The notes beneath the pieces were generated by a model. It ran no database searches and was not told where the DNA came from. It worked only from the letters and a program-made list of their open reading frames with translations. A stretch of 38,146 nucleotides of DNA. It comes from Pseudomonadota bacterium. GTDB lineage: Bacteria > Pseudomonadota > Alphaproteobacteria > Rhizobiales > Xanthobacteraceae. Position 1 is the first letter of the stretch. Each line of letters opens with the position of its first letter. Of the stretch, positions 23,581-30,411 are shown one piece after another. The translations under genes and the position numbers were made by a program. The stretch covers positions 1 to 38,146 of the forward strand of contig JAFAGM010000112.1 of the NCBI GenBank assembly GCA_023422775.1, read 5' to 3'.

Positions 23581-23690
23581 CGTGTCCCGGACGCGGTGCA
23601 GCGCCCCTGGCGATGCGCCGCGGAGCCGGGACCCACGATGGACCCCGGAATAGCGGCGTACTTCTTACGCGCTGCGCAGCATCCGGGAAA
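23581..23690. repeat. Dispersed palindromic element upstream of the VOC gene
   Basis: Begins CGTGTCCCGGACGCGGTGCA and includes GCGCCGCGGAGCCGGGACCCA, then GCGCTGCGCAGCATCCGGGA. The first half matches the element at 32860-32912 in order and wording. It is a member of a dispersed intergenic family, with further copies in this window at 22930 and 32860. Confidence 0.6.
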
Positions 23691-23724
23691 CGCAGGACTG
23701 ACGGACAAACCCGAGGAGCAAGCG

Positions 23725-24138
23725 ATGCAGCTCAATCCCTATCTGTTCTACGACGGAAACTGCGAGGAAGCGCTGAAGTATTATCAGAAGGTGCTGGGTG
23801 CCCAGATCGGGGCGATGTTTCCCTACGGGGACGGCCCGCCCGACATGCCGGTGCCGCCGGAGTGGAAGAAGAGGCTCATGCATGCGAGCGTCACGATCGA
23901 CGGCGAGGTGCTGATGGCGTCCGATGCCACCCCCGGCGATTATCATCAGCCGCAGGGCTTTTCGGTCTCGCTGCAGGTCGAGGATCCCGCCGACGCCGAG
24001 CGCCGGTTCAACGCATTGGCCGAAGGCGGCACGGTGCGGATGCCGTTCGGCAAGACCTTCTTCTCCAACGGCTTCGGCATGTGCGTCGACAAGTTCGGCA
24101 TCCCCTGGATGGTGAACTGCCCAAAGGAAGATATGTGA
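23725..24138 (+). CDS. VOC-superfamily (PhnB/glyoxalase-like) protein
   Basis: 137-residue PhnB-like member of the vicinal oxygen chelate superfamily. It starts MQLNPYLFYDGNCEEALKYY, with ASVTIDGEVLMASDAT, FSVSLQVEDPADAERRFNAL and FGMCVDKFGIPWMVN. Relatives include 3-demethylubiquinone-like and glyoxalase-like proteins, but many have no known activity. GAGGAG precedes the ATG. It lies near the ECF regulon but has no TGTCGG-type promoter: the preceding 248 bases hold a gene relic and a repeat. Confidence 0.87.
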   Translation: MQLNPYLFYDGNCEEALKYYQKVLGAQIGAMFPYGDGPPDMPVPPEWKKRLMHASVTIDGEVLMASDATPGDYHQPQGFSVSLQVEDPADAERRFNALAEGGTVRMPFGKTFFSNGFGMCVDKFGIPWMVNCPKEDM

Positions 24139-24147
24139 GTCAGCAGA

Positions 24148-24233
24148 TTGCAGGGTGGGTTGGCGTAGCGTAACCCACCACTTCCCTCGAACGAGAGAAG
24201 GTGGGTTACGGCTACGCCTGACCCACCCTGCAA
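24148..24233. terminator. Long palindrome between convergent VOC and ClpP-like genes
   Basis: The left arm from TTGCAGGGTGGGTTGGCGTA to 24179 and the right arm 24200-24233 are inverted copies over about 31 bases with few mismatches, separated by a 20-base loop. It fills the gap between convergent genes and can fold on both strands. The GGTGGGTTACG wording is a known type of dispersed rhizobial element. Confidence 0.7.
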
Positions 24234-24237
24234 GACC

Positions 24238-24675
24238 TCACCTGCACCGCGGATAGATCGCCGCGAGTGCGCGCCCGCGCAACAGCAGCATCCGCGACGT
24301 CAATCCGCCGCGGCGGCTGATCCAGTCCCGTACCGGCGGCGGATAGCTCTCCAGCACGGCGCGCGAGGCTTCCGGTTCGGAATAGATCCGGCCGCGTCGA
24401 TCGATCGAGCGCGCGGCGTGAAATCCGAGCACCGCGCGGCGCGTTACGCAGATGCGATCCTCCGGCACCGTCATCAGCACCAGCGTGCAGGCCGACAGGC
24501 ATGGCCCGTCGATCACGACGCGCTCGCCGGATTCGCGGACCCGATCGAACAGGTCGAGGAACGGACCAACCTGTCCGCCCGGGCTCGAGAGGATGCGAAC
24601 CTCGGCCAGCGCCGGCGGCATCGCCGCGGACAACGCGGCTGCGACAATGATTGCCTTGATCGCCGCTATTCGCAT
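24238..24675 (-). CDS. Periplasmic ClpP/crotonase-fold protein
   Basis: 145-residue protein with a signal peptide (MRIAAIKAIIVAAALSAAMPPALA). The mature part has ILSSPGGQVGPFLDLFDRVRESGERVVIDG and CLSACTLVLMTVPEDRICVT, which match the ClpP-like fold: the GG oxyanion strand and a Ser in the CLSACT element where the nucleophile is expected, then GFHAA, with a candidate His. Such periplasmic ClpP-like proteins are common in Rhizobiales; activity has not been established to my knowledge. ATG 24675 follows AGGGA; an earlier ATG at 24711 would mask the signal peptide. Confidence 0.75.
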   Translation of the reverse strand: MRIAAIKAIIVAAALSAAMPPALAEVRILSSPGGQVGPFLDLFDRVRESGERVVIDGPCLSACTLVLMTVPEDRICVTRRAVLGFHAARSIDRRGRIYSEPEASRAVLESYPPPVRDWISRRGGLTSRMLLLRGRALAAIYPRCR

Positions 24676-24742
24676 CTGCGGTTCCCTCGTGGGTTCGGAT
24701 GGTCTTCGCAACAGTTACGCGCACATATGTGGCAAGGTTTCG

Positions 24743-25759
24743 TCATCCCGCCGCGCCGGAGACCCCGGCCTCGGCAAATGTGGCCATTCCGGCGTGGCAG
24801 GCCAGCGCTGCCCGCAACAGCAGGATCGCGACGCCCGCGCCCGACGCTTCGCCCAGCCGCATGTCGAGATCGAGCAGCGGCCGCAGTCCCAGTTCGAGCA
24901 GCAGGTCGCGATGCCCTGACTCGGCCGAGACGTGCCCGGCGCGGCAGTGGTCCAGCGCCGCAGAAGCAAGGCGCGCCAGCGGCAGCACCGCCGATGTCGC
25001 CACGAACCCGTCGAGCAGCACCGGGATGCGGTGTTGCCTTGCGGCGAGGACCGCGCCTGTTATCGCCGCGAGTTCGCGGCCCCCGAGGGCTGCTGCCGCC
25101 GCCAGCGGATCGTCGAGAATGCCGTGATGAAAATTCAGCGCCGCATCGATCGCCGCGCGCTTGCGCGCCAAGCCGCCATCATCGACGCCGGTGCCGCGCC
25201 CGGCCCAGCGCGCCGCCCCGCCGCCGAGCAAGGCCGTACACAACGCCGCCGCCGCCGTCGTGTTGGCGATCCCCATCTCGCCGACGGCGAGCAGGTCGCA
25301 ATCACCGGGCACGGCGCGGCAGCCTTCGTTGACCGCGCCGAGAAACTCGTCGGCATCCATCGCGGCAGCTTCGGTGAAATCGCGCGTCGGCCGCTTGAGC
25401 TCGATCGGCACTATCAGCAGTTCGGCGCCGGCAAGTCCGGCGATCTGGTTGATGGCCGCACCGCCGGCGGTGAAATTGGCCACCATCTGCGCCGTGACGG
25501 CCGGCGGATAGGCAGACACGCCGCGCGCGGCGACGCCATGGTTGCCGGCGAACACGGCAACCGCGACGCGATTAAGGCAGGGCAGTTCGCGTCCCTGCCA
25601 TTGCGCCAGCCAGATCGCAAGTTCTTCGAGGCGGCCGAGGCTTCCCGGCGGTTTTGTCAGATTTTGCTGCCGGTGCGCGGCGGCGTCCGCGATGAGCCGA
25701 TCGCCGGCGGGCAAGTCACGACAGAAGGTGCGGATGTCGTCTAGACTGTCGAACTGCAT
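24743..25759 (-). CDS. cobT: Nicotinate-nucleotide-dimethylbenzimidazole phosphoribosyltransferase
   Basis: 338-residue enzyme of late cobalamin synthesis: it joins dimethylbenzimidazole to ribose phosphate from nicotinate mononucleotide, giving alpha-ribazole phosphate. Family blocks: LTKPPGSLGRLEELAIWLA, VFAGNHGVAARGVSAYPP, LAVGEMGIANTTAAAALC, GRGTGVDD and the catalytic Glu in DMRLGEASGAG. Length matches the family (about 340-350). The name cobT follows the Salmonella-type nomenclature (cobU in Pseudomonas). It is divergent from cobS by 57 bases, with no room for a cobalamin riboswitch. Confidence 0.96.
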   Translation of the reverse strand: MQFDSLDDIRTFCRDLPAGDRLIADAAAHRQQNLTKPPGSLGRLEELAIWLAQWQGRELPCLNRVAVAVFAGNHGVAARGVSAYPPAVTAQMVANFTAGGAAINQIAGLAGAELLIVPIELKRPTRDFTEAAAMDADEFLGAVNEGCRAVPGDCDLLAVGEMGIANTTAAAALCTALLGGGAARWAGRGTGVDDGGLARKRAAIDAALNFHHGILDDPLAAAAALGGRELAAITGAVLAARQHRIPVLLDGFVATSAVLPLARLASAALDHCRAGHVSAESGHRDLLLELGLRPLLDLDMRLGEASGAGVAILLLRAALACHAGMATFAEAGVSGAAG

Positions 25760-25816
25760 GCGATTCTCTTCGGCGCGGAGAGGGCCGCACGCTAGAACGA
25801 TTCTCCGGACAACTCC

Positions 25817-26575
25817 ATGAATGAATGGCTCGTCGATTTCAGAACCGCCGTCGCCTTCCTGACGCGGCTGCCGATGCTGCATCCGGATGGCGCGATGCCG
25901 CCGAATTTCGTGCGCGCGCAGCGGATGTTTCCGGTGGTAGGTGCGCTGATCGGCGCCGCAGCGGGCCTGCTTTGCCTTGGCCTGCGCCATGTCGGCGTGC
26001 CGGATCTTGCCGCGGCGGCGCTGGCGCTCGGCGGCAGCGCGATCCTGACCGGCGCGCTGCACGAGGATGGTCTTGCCGATGTTGCCGACGGATTTGGCGG
26101 CGGACGCAGCCTTGAAGCGAAACTCGAAATCATGCGCGACAGCCGGCTCGGCACCTATGGCGCCGTAGGGCTGCTGGTGAGTTTTGCTGCAAAACTTTCC
26201 GCGCTGGCGGCTATTCCAGACGGCGATGTCGTTCCGGCGCTGATTGCCGCGCATGCGCTGGCGCGTGGCATATTGCCGGCGATGTCGATGAACCTGCCCT
26301 ATGCGCGCAAGGATGGATTGGCGCGAAACGCCGGCCGGCCCGATGCCGCGACATCGGCAATGGCGGGCGGAATCGCGATCGCCGTCGCGCTGCTGTCGCT
26401 GTCATGGACCAACGCAATGCTGGCCGCCGTCGCGGCCGGCTTGAGCGGGCTCCTCATGGCGTGGTTGGCGATGCGGCAGATCGGCGGCCAAACCGGCGAC
26501 GTTCTGGGAGGCGCCGAGCAGGTGAGCGAGACCGCGATCCTCGTCCTGCTCGCGGCAAGGCTGGCGCAGCCATGA
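25817..26575 (+). CDS. cobS: Adenosylcobinamide-GDP ribazoletransferase
   Basis: 252-residue integral membrane enzyme (CobS; CobV in Pseudomonas nomenclature) that joins adenosylcobinamide-GDP to alpha-ribazole (or its phosphate) in the last step of cobalamin assembly. The metal-binding motif is ALHEDGLADVADGFGGG (near residue 80), and LEIMRDSRLGTYG follows. Several membrane helices occupy most of the rest. The product of CobT feeds this enzyme. The stop overlaps the start of the phosphatase gene (ATGA, 26572-26575). Confidence 0.96.
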   Translation: MNEWLVDFRTAVAFLTRLPMLHPDGAMPPNFVRAQRMFPVVGALIGAAAGLLCLGLRHVGVPDLAAAALALGGSAILTGALHEDGLADVADGFGGGRSLEAKLEIMRDSRLGTYGAVGLLVSFAAKLSALAAIPDGDVVPALIAAHALARGILPAMSMNLPYARKDGLARNAGRPDAATSAMAGGIAIAVALLSLSWTNAMLAAVAAGLSGLLMAWLAMRQIGGQTGDVLGGAEQVSETAILVLLAARLAQP

Positions 26576-26597
26576 GCGAGGCTGGCGCAGCCATGAG
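26558..26597. repeat. 21-bp tandem duplication over the cobS stop / phosphatase start
   Basis: AGGCTGGCGCAGCCATGAG occurs at 26558-26576 and again at 26579-26597, exactly 21 bases later. It duplicates the ATGA junction, giving two in-frame ATGs (26572 and 26593), seven codons apart. Confidence 0.9.
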
Positions 26598-27159
26598 GGC
26601 CGAGACACATTTGTGGTTGATCCGCCATGCGCCGGTCGATGGTCCGCGTGGCGTGATTCATGGCCCGGACGCGCCGGCTGATCTCAGCGACGCGGCTGTC
26701 TTTGCCGCGCTGAAGGCAAGATTGCCTGTGGGCGCTTTGGCCATTTGCAGTCCGGCACGGCGGACGCGTGAAACCGCGCTCAGGCTCGGTCTCGATCCGG
26801 TCGAGCAATCGGCCTTTCGCGAGCAGGATTTCGGGGCATGGACTGGCCGCCGCCATGACGATCTCATCACCGAGCTCGGCACCGCCTATCATGAATTCTG
26901 GAAATCGCCGGCGAGCAGCCGTCCGCCCGGCGGCGAAAGCTTTGTCGATCAGATCGATCGCGCGCGGGCAGGGCTCGTACTTCTGCCGGCGGGCGATGCG
27001 GTGCTCGTGGTGCATTCCGGCACCATCCGCGCCATGCTTGCGATCGCACTCGATCTAGCGCCCGACTCCGCGCTGCGGTTCGTCGTCGATCCGCTCTCGC
27101 TGACCAGGATCGATCGCCTCGCCGGTGGCTGGCGCGTGGTTGCAGTGAACACGCGCTGA
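26572..27159 (+). CDS. Histidine phosphatase, probable alpha-ribazole-5'-phosphate phosphatase (CobC-like)
   Basis: 195-residue phosphoglycerate-mutase-fold phosphatase. The catalytic His lies in LWLIRHAPVDGP (RHG reads RHA), the second Arg/Glu region in SPARRTRETALRLGL and EQDFGAWTGR, and the second His in VVHSGTIRAML. Translational coupling to cobS supports removal of phosphate from alpha-ribazole phosphate or adenosylcobalamin phosphate. Two in-frame starts exist because of a 21-bp duplication: 26572, used here, or 26593, which restores the probable ancestral N terminus MRAETHLWLIRH. Confidence 0.85.
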   Translation: MSEAGAAMRAETHLWLIRHAPVDGPRGVIHGPDAPADLSDAAVFAALKARLPVGALAICSPARRTRETALRLGLDPVEQSAFREQDFGAWTGRRHDDLITELGTAYHEFWKSPASSRPPGGESFVDQIDRARAGLVLLPAGDAVLVVHSGTIRAMLAIALDLAPDSALRFVVDPLSLTRIDRLAGGWRVVAVNTR

Positions 27160-27167
27160 CAAGCTTC

Positions 27168-27956
27168 CTACCCGTTCTGCCGCTGGCCGCGCAGCGTCGG
27201 CAGGCCGATGCCGGCGGCGTCGAAGCCGCCGTCGACGGCGAGGATCTGCCCGGTGATGTAGCTTGACCGGTCGCTGCACAGGAAGAAGATGGCTTCCGCC
27301 AGTTCCTCCTCGAGGCCGTATCGGTTGAGCGGAATGGCGTCGTGATAATCGGCGCGGATTTCCGGCGTGTGGACTTGCTTGGCCATCGCGGTCTCGACCG
27401 GGCCGGGCGCGACCGCGTTGACGCGAATGCCGAGCGATGCCAGTTCGACCGCGAGTTGCTTGGTCAGGTGCGCCAGTCCCGCCTTGCTGGTGCCGTAGGC
27501 CGAGCGCAGCGTCGAGGCGCGCACCGCCGAGATCGAGGTAATGTTGACGATCGCGCCGCCGCCATGCTCGCGCATCAGGGGCGCTGCCGCCTTCGTGCAG
27601 ATGAACGGCCCGGTGAGGTTCACCGCCAGGATACGGGTCCAGTCCGCATCTGATGTGTCGAGCAGCGGCGCGAACACGGCGATGCCGGCATTGTTGACCA
27701 GCGCGTCGAGCCGGCCGAAGCGGTCGTTCATCGTCGCCATGGCGTTCGCCACCGCGCTCGCATCGGAAACGTCGCAATGCAGCGCCAGCGTATTGTCGGG
27801 GTTTGCGATGCCGGCGACCGCGCCGCGCAGCAATTCCGCCTCGATGTCGAGCAGCGCCACCTGCCAGCCCTCGGCGAGGAATCGTTTTGCGGTCGCGAGC
27901 CCGATGCCGCGTGCAGCGCCGGTGACGAGAGCAACTTTTTGCGGGGAGGGAGGCAT
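27168..27956 (-). CDS. Short-chain dehydrogenase/reductase
   Basis: 262-residue classical SDR. The cofactor motif TGAARGIG lies at residues 12-19, an Asp (LLDIEAE) after strand 2 suggests NAD preference, and NNAG is present. The catalytic Ser and Tyr-x-x-x-Lys lie in ITSISAVRASTLRSAYGTSK. APGPVETAM and ITGQILAVDGGF close the fold. The substrate is unknown. It converges on the phosphatase gene eight bases away. The MPPSPQK start at 27956 lacks a clear ribosome site but is the only ATG close to the fold; codons further upstream are not conserved. Confidence 0.9.
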   Translation of the reverse strand: MPPSPQKVALVTGAARGIGLATAKRFLAEGWQVALLDIEAELLRGAVAGIANPDNTLALHCDVSDASAVANAMATMNDRFGRLDALVNNAGIAVFAPLLDTSDADWTRILAVNLTGPFICTKAAAPLMREHGGGAIVNITSISAVRASTLRSAYGTSKAGLAHLTKQLAVELASLGIRVNAVAPGPVETAMAKQVHTPEIRADYHDAIPLNRYGLEEELAEAIFFLCSDRSSYITGQILAVDGGFDAAGIGLPTLRGQRQNG

Positions 27957-28082
27957 GGGCAGGTCCGTTTTGGAGCGATGGGTTCCCGCTCCTATAGCCC
28001 ATGCCCTGTCCCGTGTCGTGGCGAAGGTGATACACCACAAAGCCTCTACCGGAATGACGCAGCGAAAAAAATGCGCGGCAGA

Positions 28083-28109
28083 TGTCGGGATATCCTCGCG
28101 TGAATCGTC
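28083..28109 (+). promoter_or_regulatory. ECF-type promoter 3 (GST gene)
   Basis: TGTCGG (28083-28088), 17 bases, CGTC (28106-28109), 35 bases before the GST ATG. Same boxes and spacing as the DGPF-sigma and DoxX promoters; the four bases before CGTC differ (GAAT instead of CGTT). Confidence 0.6.
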
Positions 28110-28144
28110 CTGCCATCGAGCCTGTTGCCAACACCGGAGCTTCC

Positions 28145-28798
28145 ATGTCGCTGACACTGCATTTCCACCCGCTGTCCTCGTTCTGCTGGAAGGCGCTGAT
28201 CGCGCTGTACGAGAGCGGCGTTCCGTTCACGCCGTATCTGGTCGATCTCGGCAATTCCGAAGCGCGGGCCGCTTTCGTCAAACTGTGGGGGATCGGCAAG
28301 TTTCCGGTGCTGCAGGACGATGCGCGGAACGAAATCGTCCCGGAGTCGAGCATCATCATCGAATATCTCGACACGCACTGTGCCGGTCGGACCCGGTTGA
28401 TCCCCGAAGATCCAGGCCGCGCCCTGCAGGCGCGGCTGCGCGACCGGTTCTACGATCTCTATGTGCATCTGCCGATGCAGAAGATCATGGGCGACCGGCT
28501 GCGGCCAGCGGACCGGACCGATCCGCACGGCGTCGAGCAGGCGAGGGCGCAACTGCGGACGTCCTACGCCATGCTCGAAGCGCAGATGGCACATGGCGGC
28601 TGGGCGGCCGGCGAGGATTTCACTCTCGCCGATTGCGCGGCGGCGCCGGCGCTGTTCTACGGCAGCATGGTGGTGCCGTTCGGCACCGAGCACAAGAATC
28701 TCGCATCATACTTCGAGCGATTGAAGGCGCGTCCCTCGTTCGCGCGCGTGTTGAAAGAGGCGGAGCCCTATTTTCACATGGTACCCAGGGAGCGATAG
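28145..28798 (+). CDS. Glutathione S-transferase family protein
   Basis: 217-residue GST. The N-terminal thioredoxin domain starts MSLTLHFHPLSSFCWKALIA, with the probable glutathione-activating Ser/Cys in SSFC; FPVLQDD and PESSIIIEYLD form the glutathione site. The C-terminal helical domain contains GEDFTLADCAAAPALFYG. It is unlike the beta-class enzyme at 9109-9753, so it is a different subfamily. GGAG precedes the ATG. A promoter with ECF-type boxes lies directly upstream, making it a probable target of the sigma factor at 21652-22923. Confidence 0.9.
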   Translation: MSLTLHFHPLSSFCWKALIALYESGVPFTPYLVDLGNSEARAAFVKLWGIGKFPVLQDDARNEIVPESSIIIEYLDTHCAGRTRLIPEDPGRALQARLRDRFYDLYVHLPMQKIMGDRLRPADRTDPHGVEQARAQLRTSYAMLEAQMAHGGWAAGEDFTLADCAAAPALFYGSMVVPFGTEHKNLASYFERLKARPSFARVLKEAEPYFHMVPRER

Positions 28799-28804
28799 GA
28801 GAAT

Positions 28805-28910
28805 CCTCATGGTGAGGAGCGCGTCTTCGCGCGTCTCGAACCATGAGGCGCAATATCTCGCCCGAGGCCATCCTTCGGGACGGCGCGAACGCGCCTCCTC
28901 AGGGATGAGG
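28805..28910. repeat. Dispersed CCTCATGGTGAGGAG-type palindromic element
   Basis: Opens CCTCATGGTGAGGAGCGCGT, continues with CTCGAACCATGAGG, and closes with CCATCCTTCGGGACGG and CTCCTCAGGGATGAGG. These are nested inverted arms of a well-known Rhizobiales intergenic repeat. It sits between the GST stop and the promoter of the second DGPF gene. Confidence 0.75.
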
Positions 28911-28960
28911 TCCGAATATGCCGCGTCCGGCAATTATCTCTGAAATAATCCTCACCGAAA

Positions 28961-28987
28961 TGTCGGTGCCGTAAAACCCCGGTCGTC
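28961..28987 (+). promoter_or_regulatory. ECF-type promoter 4 (second DGPF gene)
   Basis: TGTCGG (28961-28966), 17 bases, CGTC (28984-28987); the octamer is CGGTCGTC, one base from promoters 1 and 2. It lies 55 bases before the DGPF ATG. Confidence 0.65.
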
Positions 28988-29042
28988 TTGTTGAAGAAGG
29001 GCCGACGCAGTCGGTTCAGCGAGACCCAAACGGAGCGTGACA

Positions 29043-29468
29043 ATGCGATTCATGATGCTGATGATCCCCCTCGGATACGAAACCGCGGCGCCGGACGTTG
29101 AGCTTGATCCAGAGCGGGTCAAGGCGATGATGAAATACAACGAGGCGCTGAAGGACGCCGGCGTCCTGATCGCGCTCGACGGGCTGCATCCGCCATCGAT
29201 GGGCGCGCGGGTTTCCTTTCCTGGTGGCAAGCCGCTGGTGACCGATGGCCCCTTCATCGAGGCCAAGGAAGTGCTCGGCGGCTACTGGATGATCGATGTG
29301 AAGTCGCGCGAGGAGGCGATCGCCTGGGCCAGCAAGTGTCCGGCTTCCGAGAACGAGATCATCGAAATCCGCCAGGTGCAGGAAATGAGCGATTTCTCCG
29401 AGGAAGTGCAGCAGGCCGCCAGGGGCTTTGACGAACTGCAGAAGGGGAATGCGAACAAGGCCCGGTGA
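29043..29468 (+). CDS. Second YCII/DGPF-domain protein
   Basis: 141-residue YCII-related protein starting MRFMMLMIPLGYETAAPDVE, with the motif LVTDGPFIEAKEVLGGYWMIDV. It is a paralogue of the DGPF protein at 21287-21655 but has no sigma gene beside it. GGAG lies seven bases before the ATG. Its upstream TGTCGG-N17-CGTC promoter links it to the distant sigma operon. Biochemical role unknown. Confidence 0.88.
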   Translation: MRFMMLMIPLGYETAAPDVELDPERVKAMMKYNEALKDAGVLIALDGLHPPSMGARVSFPGGKPLVTDGPFIEAKEVLGGYWMIDVKSREEAIAWASKCPASENEIIEIRQVQEMSDFSEEVQQAARGFDELQKGNANKAR

Positions 29469-29562
29469 GCAGCCTGGACCTTTCCGGACCCTGTCAGTCC
29501 GTTAACCTTCCTGAACGCGCGAAATCTGAACGCTCAAACCAAGTGACCTTTGCGGCCGGCTC

Positions 29563-29581
29563 ATGTAAAAGCCTTTCACAT
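29563..29581. promoter_or_regulatory. TetR operator A over the regulator's own start
   Basis: ATGTAAAAGCCTTTCACAT, a 19-bp near-palindrome with one mispaired position; symmetry extends to 29560-29584 (11 of 12 pairs). It covers the ATG at 29580. The same half-sites recur at 30359-30377. Confidence 0.65.
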
Positions 29582-30305
29582 GAGCTGGCGAAAGGACCAA
29601 GGCCGCGGCGAGCGCGGGTATCATCACGGCAATCTGAAAGAGGCGCTGCTGCAGGCCGCGCTTGGCCTGATCGCCGAGAAGGGCGCGGCCGGTTTCACCT
29701 TTGCCGATGCCGCGCGAATGGCCGGTGTCAGCCCCGCTGCGCCCTACCGGCATTTCCGCGACCGCGATGAACTGCTGTCCTCGATCGCCCAGCGCGGTTT
29801 CGAGCAGTTCGAGGCGCTGCTGACGCAGGCCTGGGACGATGGCCGCCCGGACACGGTCACTGCGTTCGAACGGGTGGGCAAGGCTTACCTTGCGTTTGCC
29901 CGCAATGAGCCCGCGTTCTATTCGGCGATGTTCGAATCCGGGCTTCCCGTCGATGCCAATCCGACATTGATGGCGGCCAGCGAGCGCGCGTTCGCGATCA
30001 TCCGCGCTGCGGCCGAACGGCTTGCCGCGCTGGCGCCGCCCGGTATGCCGCGACCGCCGGCGATGATGATGGCGCTTCATATCTGGTCGATGTCGCACGG
30101 CGTGGCGTCGCTGTTCGGGCGCGGAGACGCGGCGCGGCGCAAACTGCCAATGTCGCCCGAGGAACTGCTGGAAGCCGAAGTGCTGATCTATCTGCGCGGC
30201 CTCGGCTTCCCGACCGACCGCCGGCCTCCGCTGACGCCGCCCGGCCCGCCGCCGGTGCCGCCGACCGGCGATCCGCCAGCAGGTCCTTGGGGCAAACCAA
30301 AATAA
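29580..30305 (+). CDS. TetR/AcrR family transcriptional regulator
   Basis: 241-residue TetR-type regulator. The N-terminal stretch GERGYHHGNLKEALLQAAL, with the YHHGNL signature, leads into the helix-turn-helix GFTFADAARMAGVSPAAPYRHF (about residues 40-62, in part). The ligand domain has FYSAMFESGLPVDANP and a WSMSHGVASLF helix. The tail after about residue 215 is proline-rich (PPGPPPVPPTGDPP). A 19-bp operator overlaps its start codon, and a second lies in the promoter of the following DUF2852 gene, so it probably represses itself and that gene. Confidence 0.92.
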   Translation: MSWRKDQGRGERGYHHGNLKEALLQAALGLIAEKGAAGFTFADAARMAGVSPAAPYRHFRDRDELLSSIAQRGFEQFEALLTQAWDDGRPDTVTAFERVGKAYLAFARNEPAFYSAMFESGLPVDANPTLMAASERAFAIIRAAAERLAALAPPGMPRPPAMMMALHIWSMSHGVASLFGRGDAARRKLPMSPEELLEAEVLIYLRGLGFPTDRRPPLTPPGPPPVPPTGDPPAGPWGKPK

Positions 30306-30331
30306 TTTTCGAGGCGCGGCAAGCCGTCCGC

Positions 30332-30377
30332 TTGACAAAACCGCTGAATGGTTTAGGTATGTAAATGTTATTTACAT
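30332..30377 (+). promoter_or_regulatory. Promoter of the DUF2852 gene with TetR operator B
   Basis: A perfect -35 box TTGACA (30332-30337) is followed by AT-rich sequence with TAGGTAT at 30354-30360 as the probable -10 region. Operator ATGTAAATGTTATTTACAT (30359-30377) is a perfect 8-bp inverted repeat with a 3-bp spacer and overlaps the -10/start region. It shares ATGTAAA-N5-TT(T/C)ACAT with operator A. Confidence 0.65.
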
Positions 30378-30411
30378 TCACAACGGCGTGATCGCCGTCA
30401 TGGAGAGGGAA

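Noticed and set aside
23477..23724. A fifth ECF-type promoter before the VOC gene
   Set aside because: No TGTCGG occurs in this gap; it is filled by an SRPBCC relic and a palindromic repeat.
24148..24233. Insertion-sequence terminal repeats
   Set aside because: The arms form one 86-base palindrome with no transposase gene or flanking target duplication; it fits a dispersed intergenic repeat or terminator.
25760..25816. Cobalamin riboswitch between cobT and cobS
   Set aside because: The gap is 57 bases, far too short for a B12 riboswitch, and no B12-box sequence is seen.
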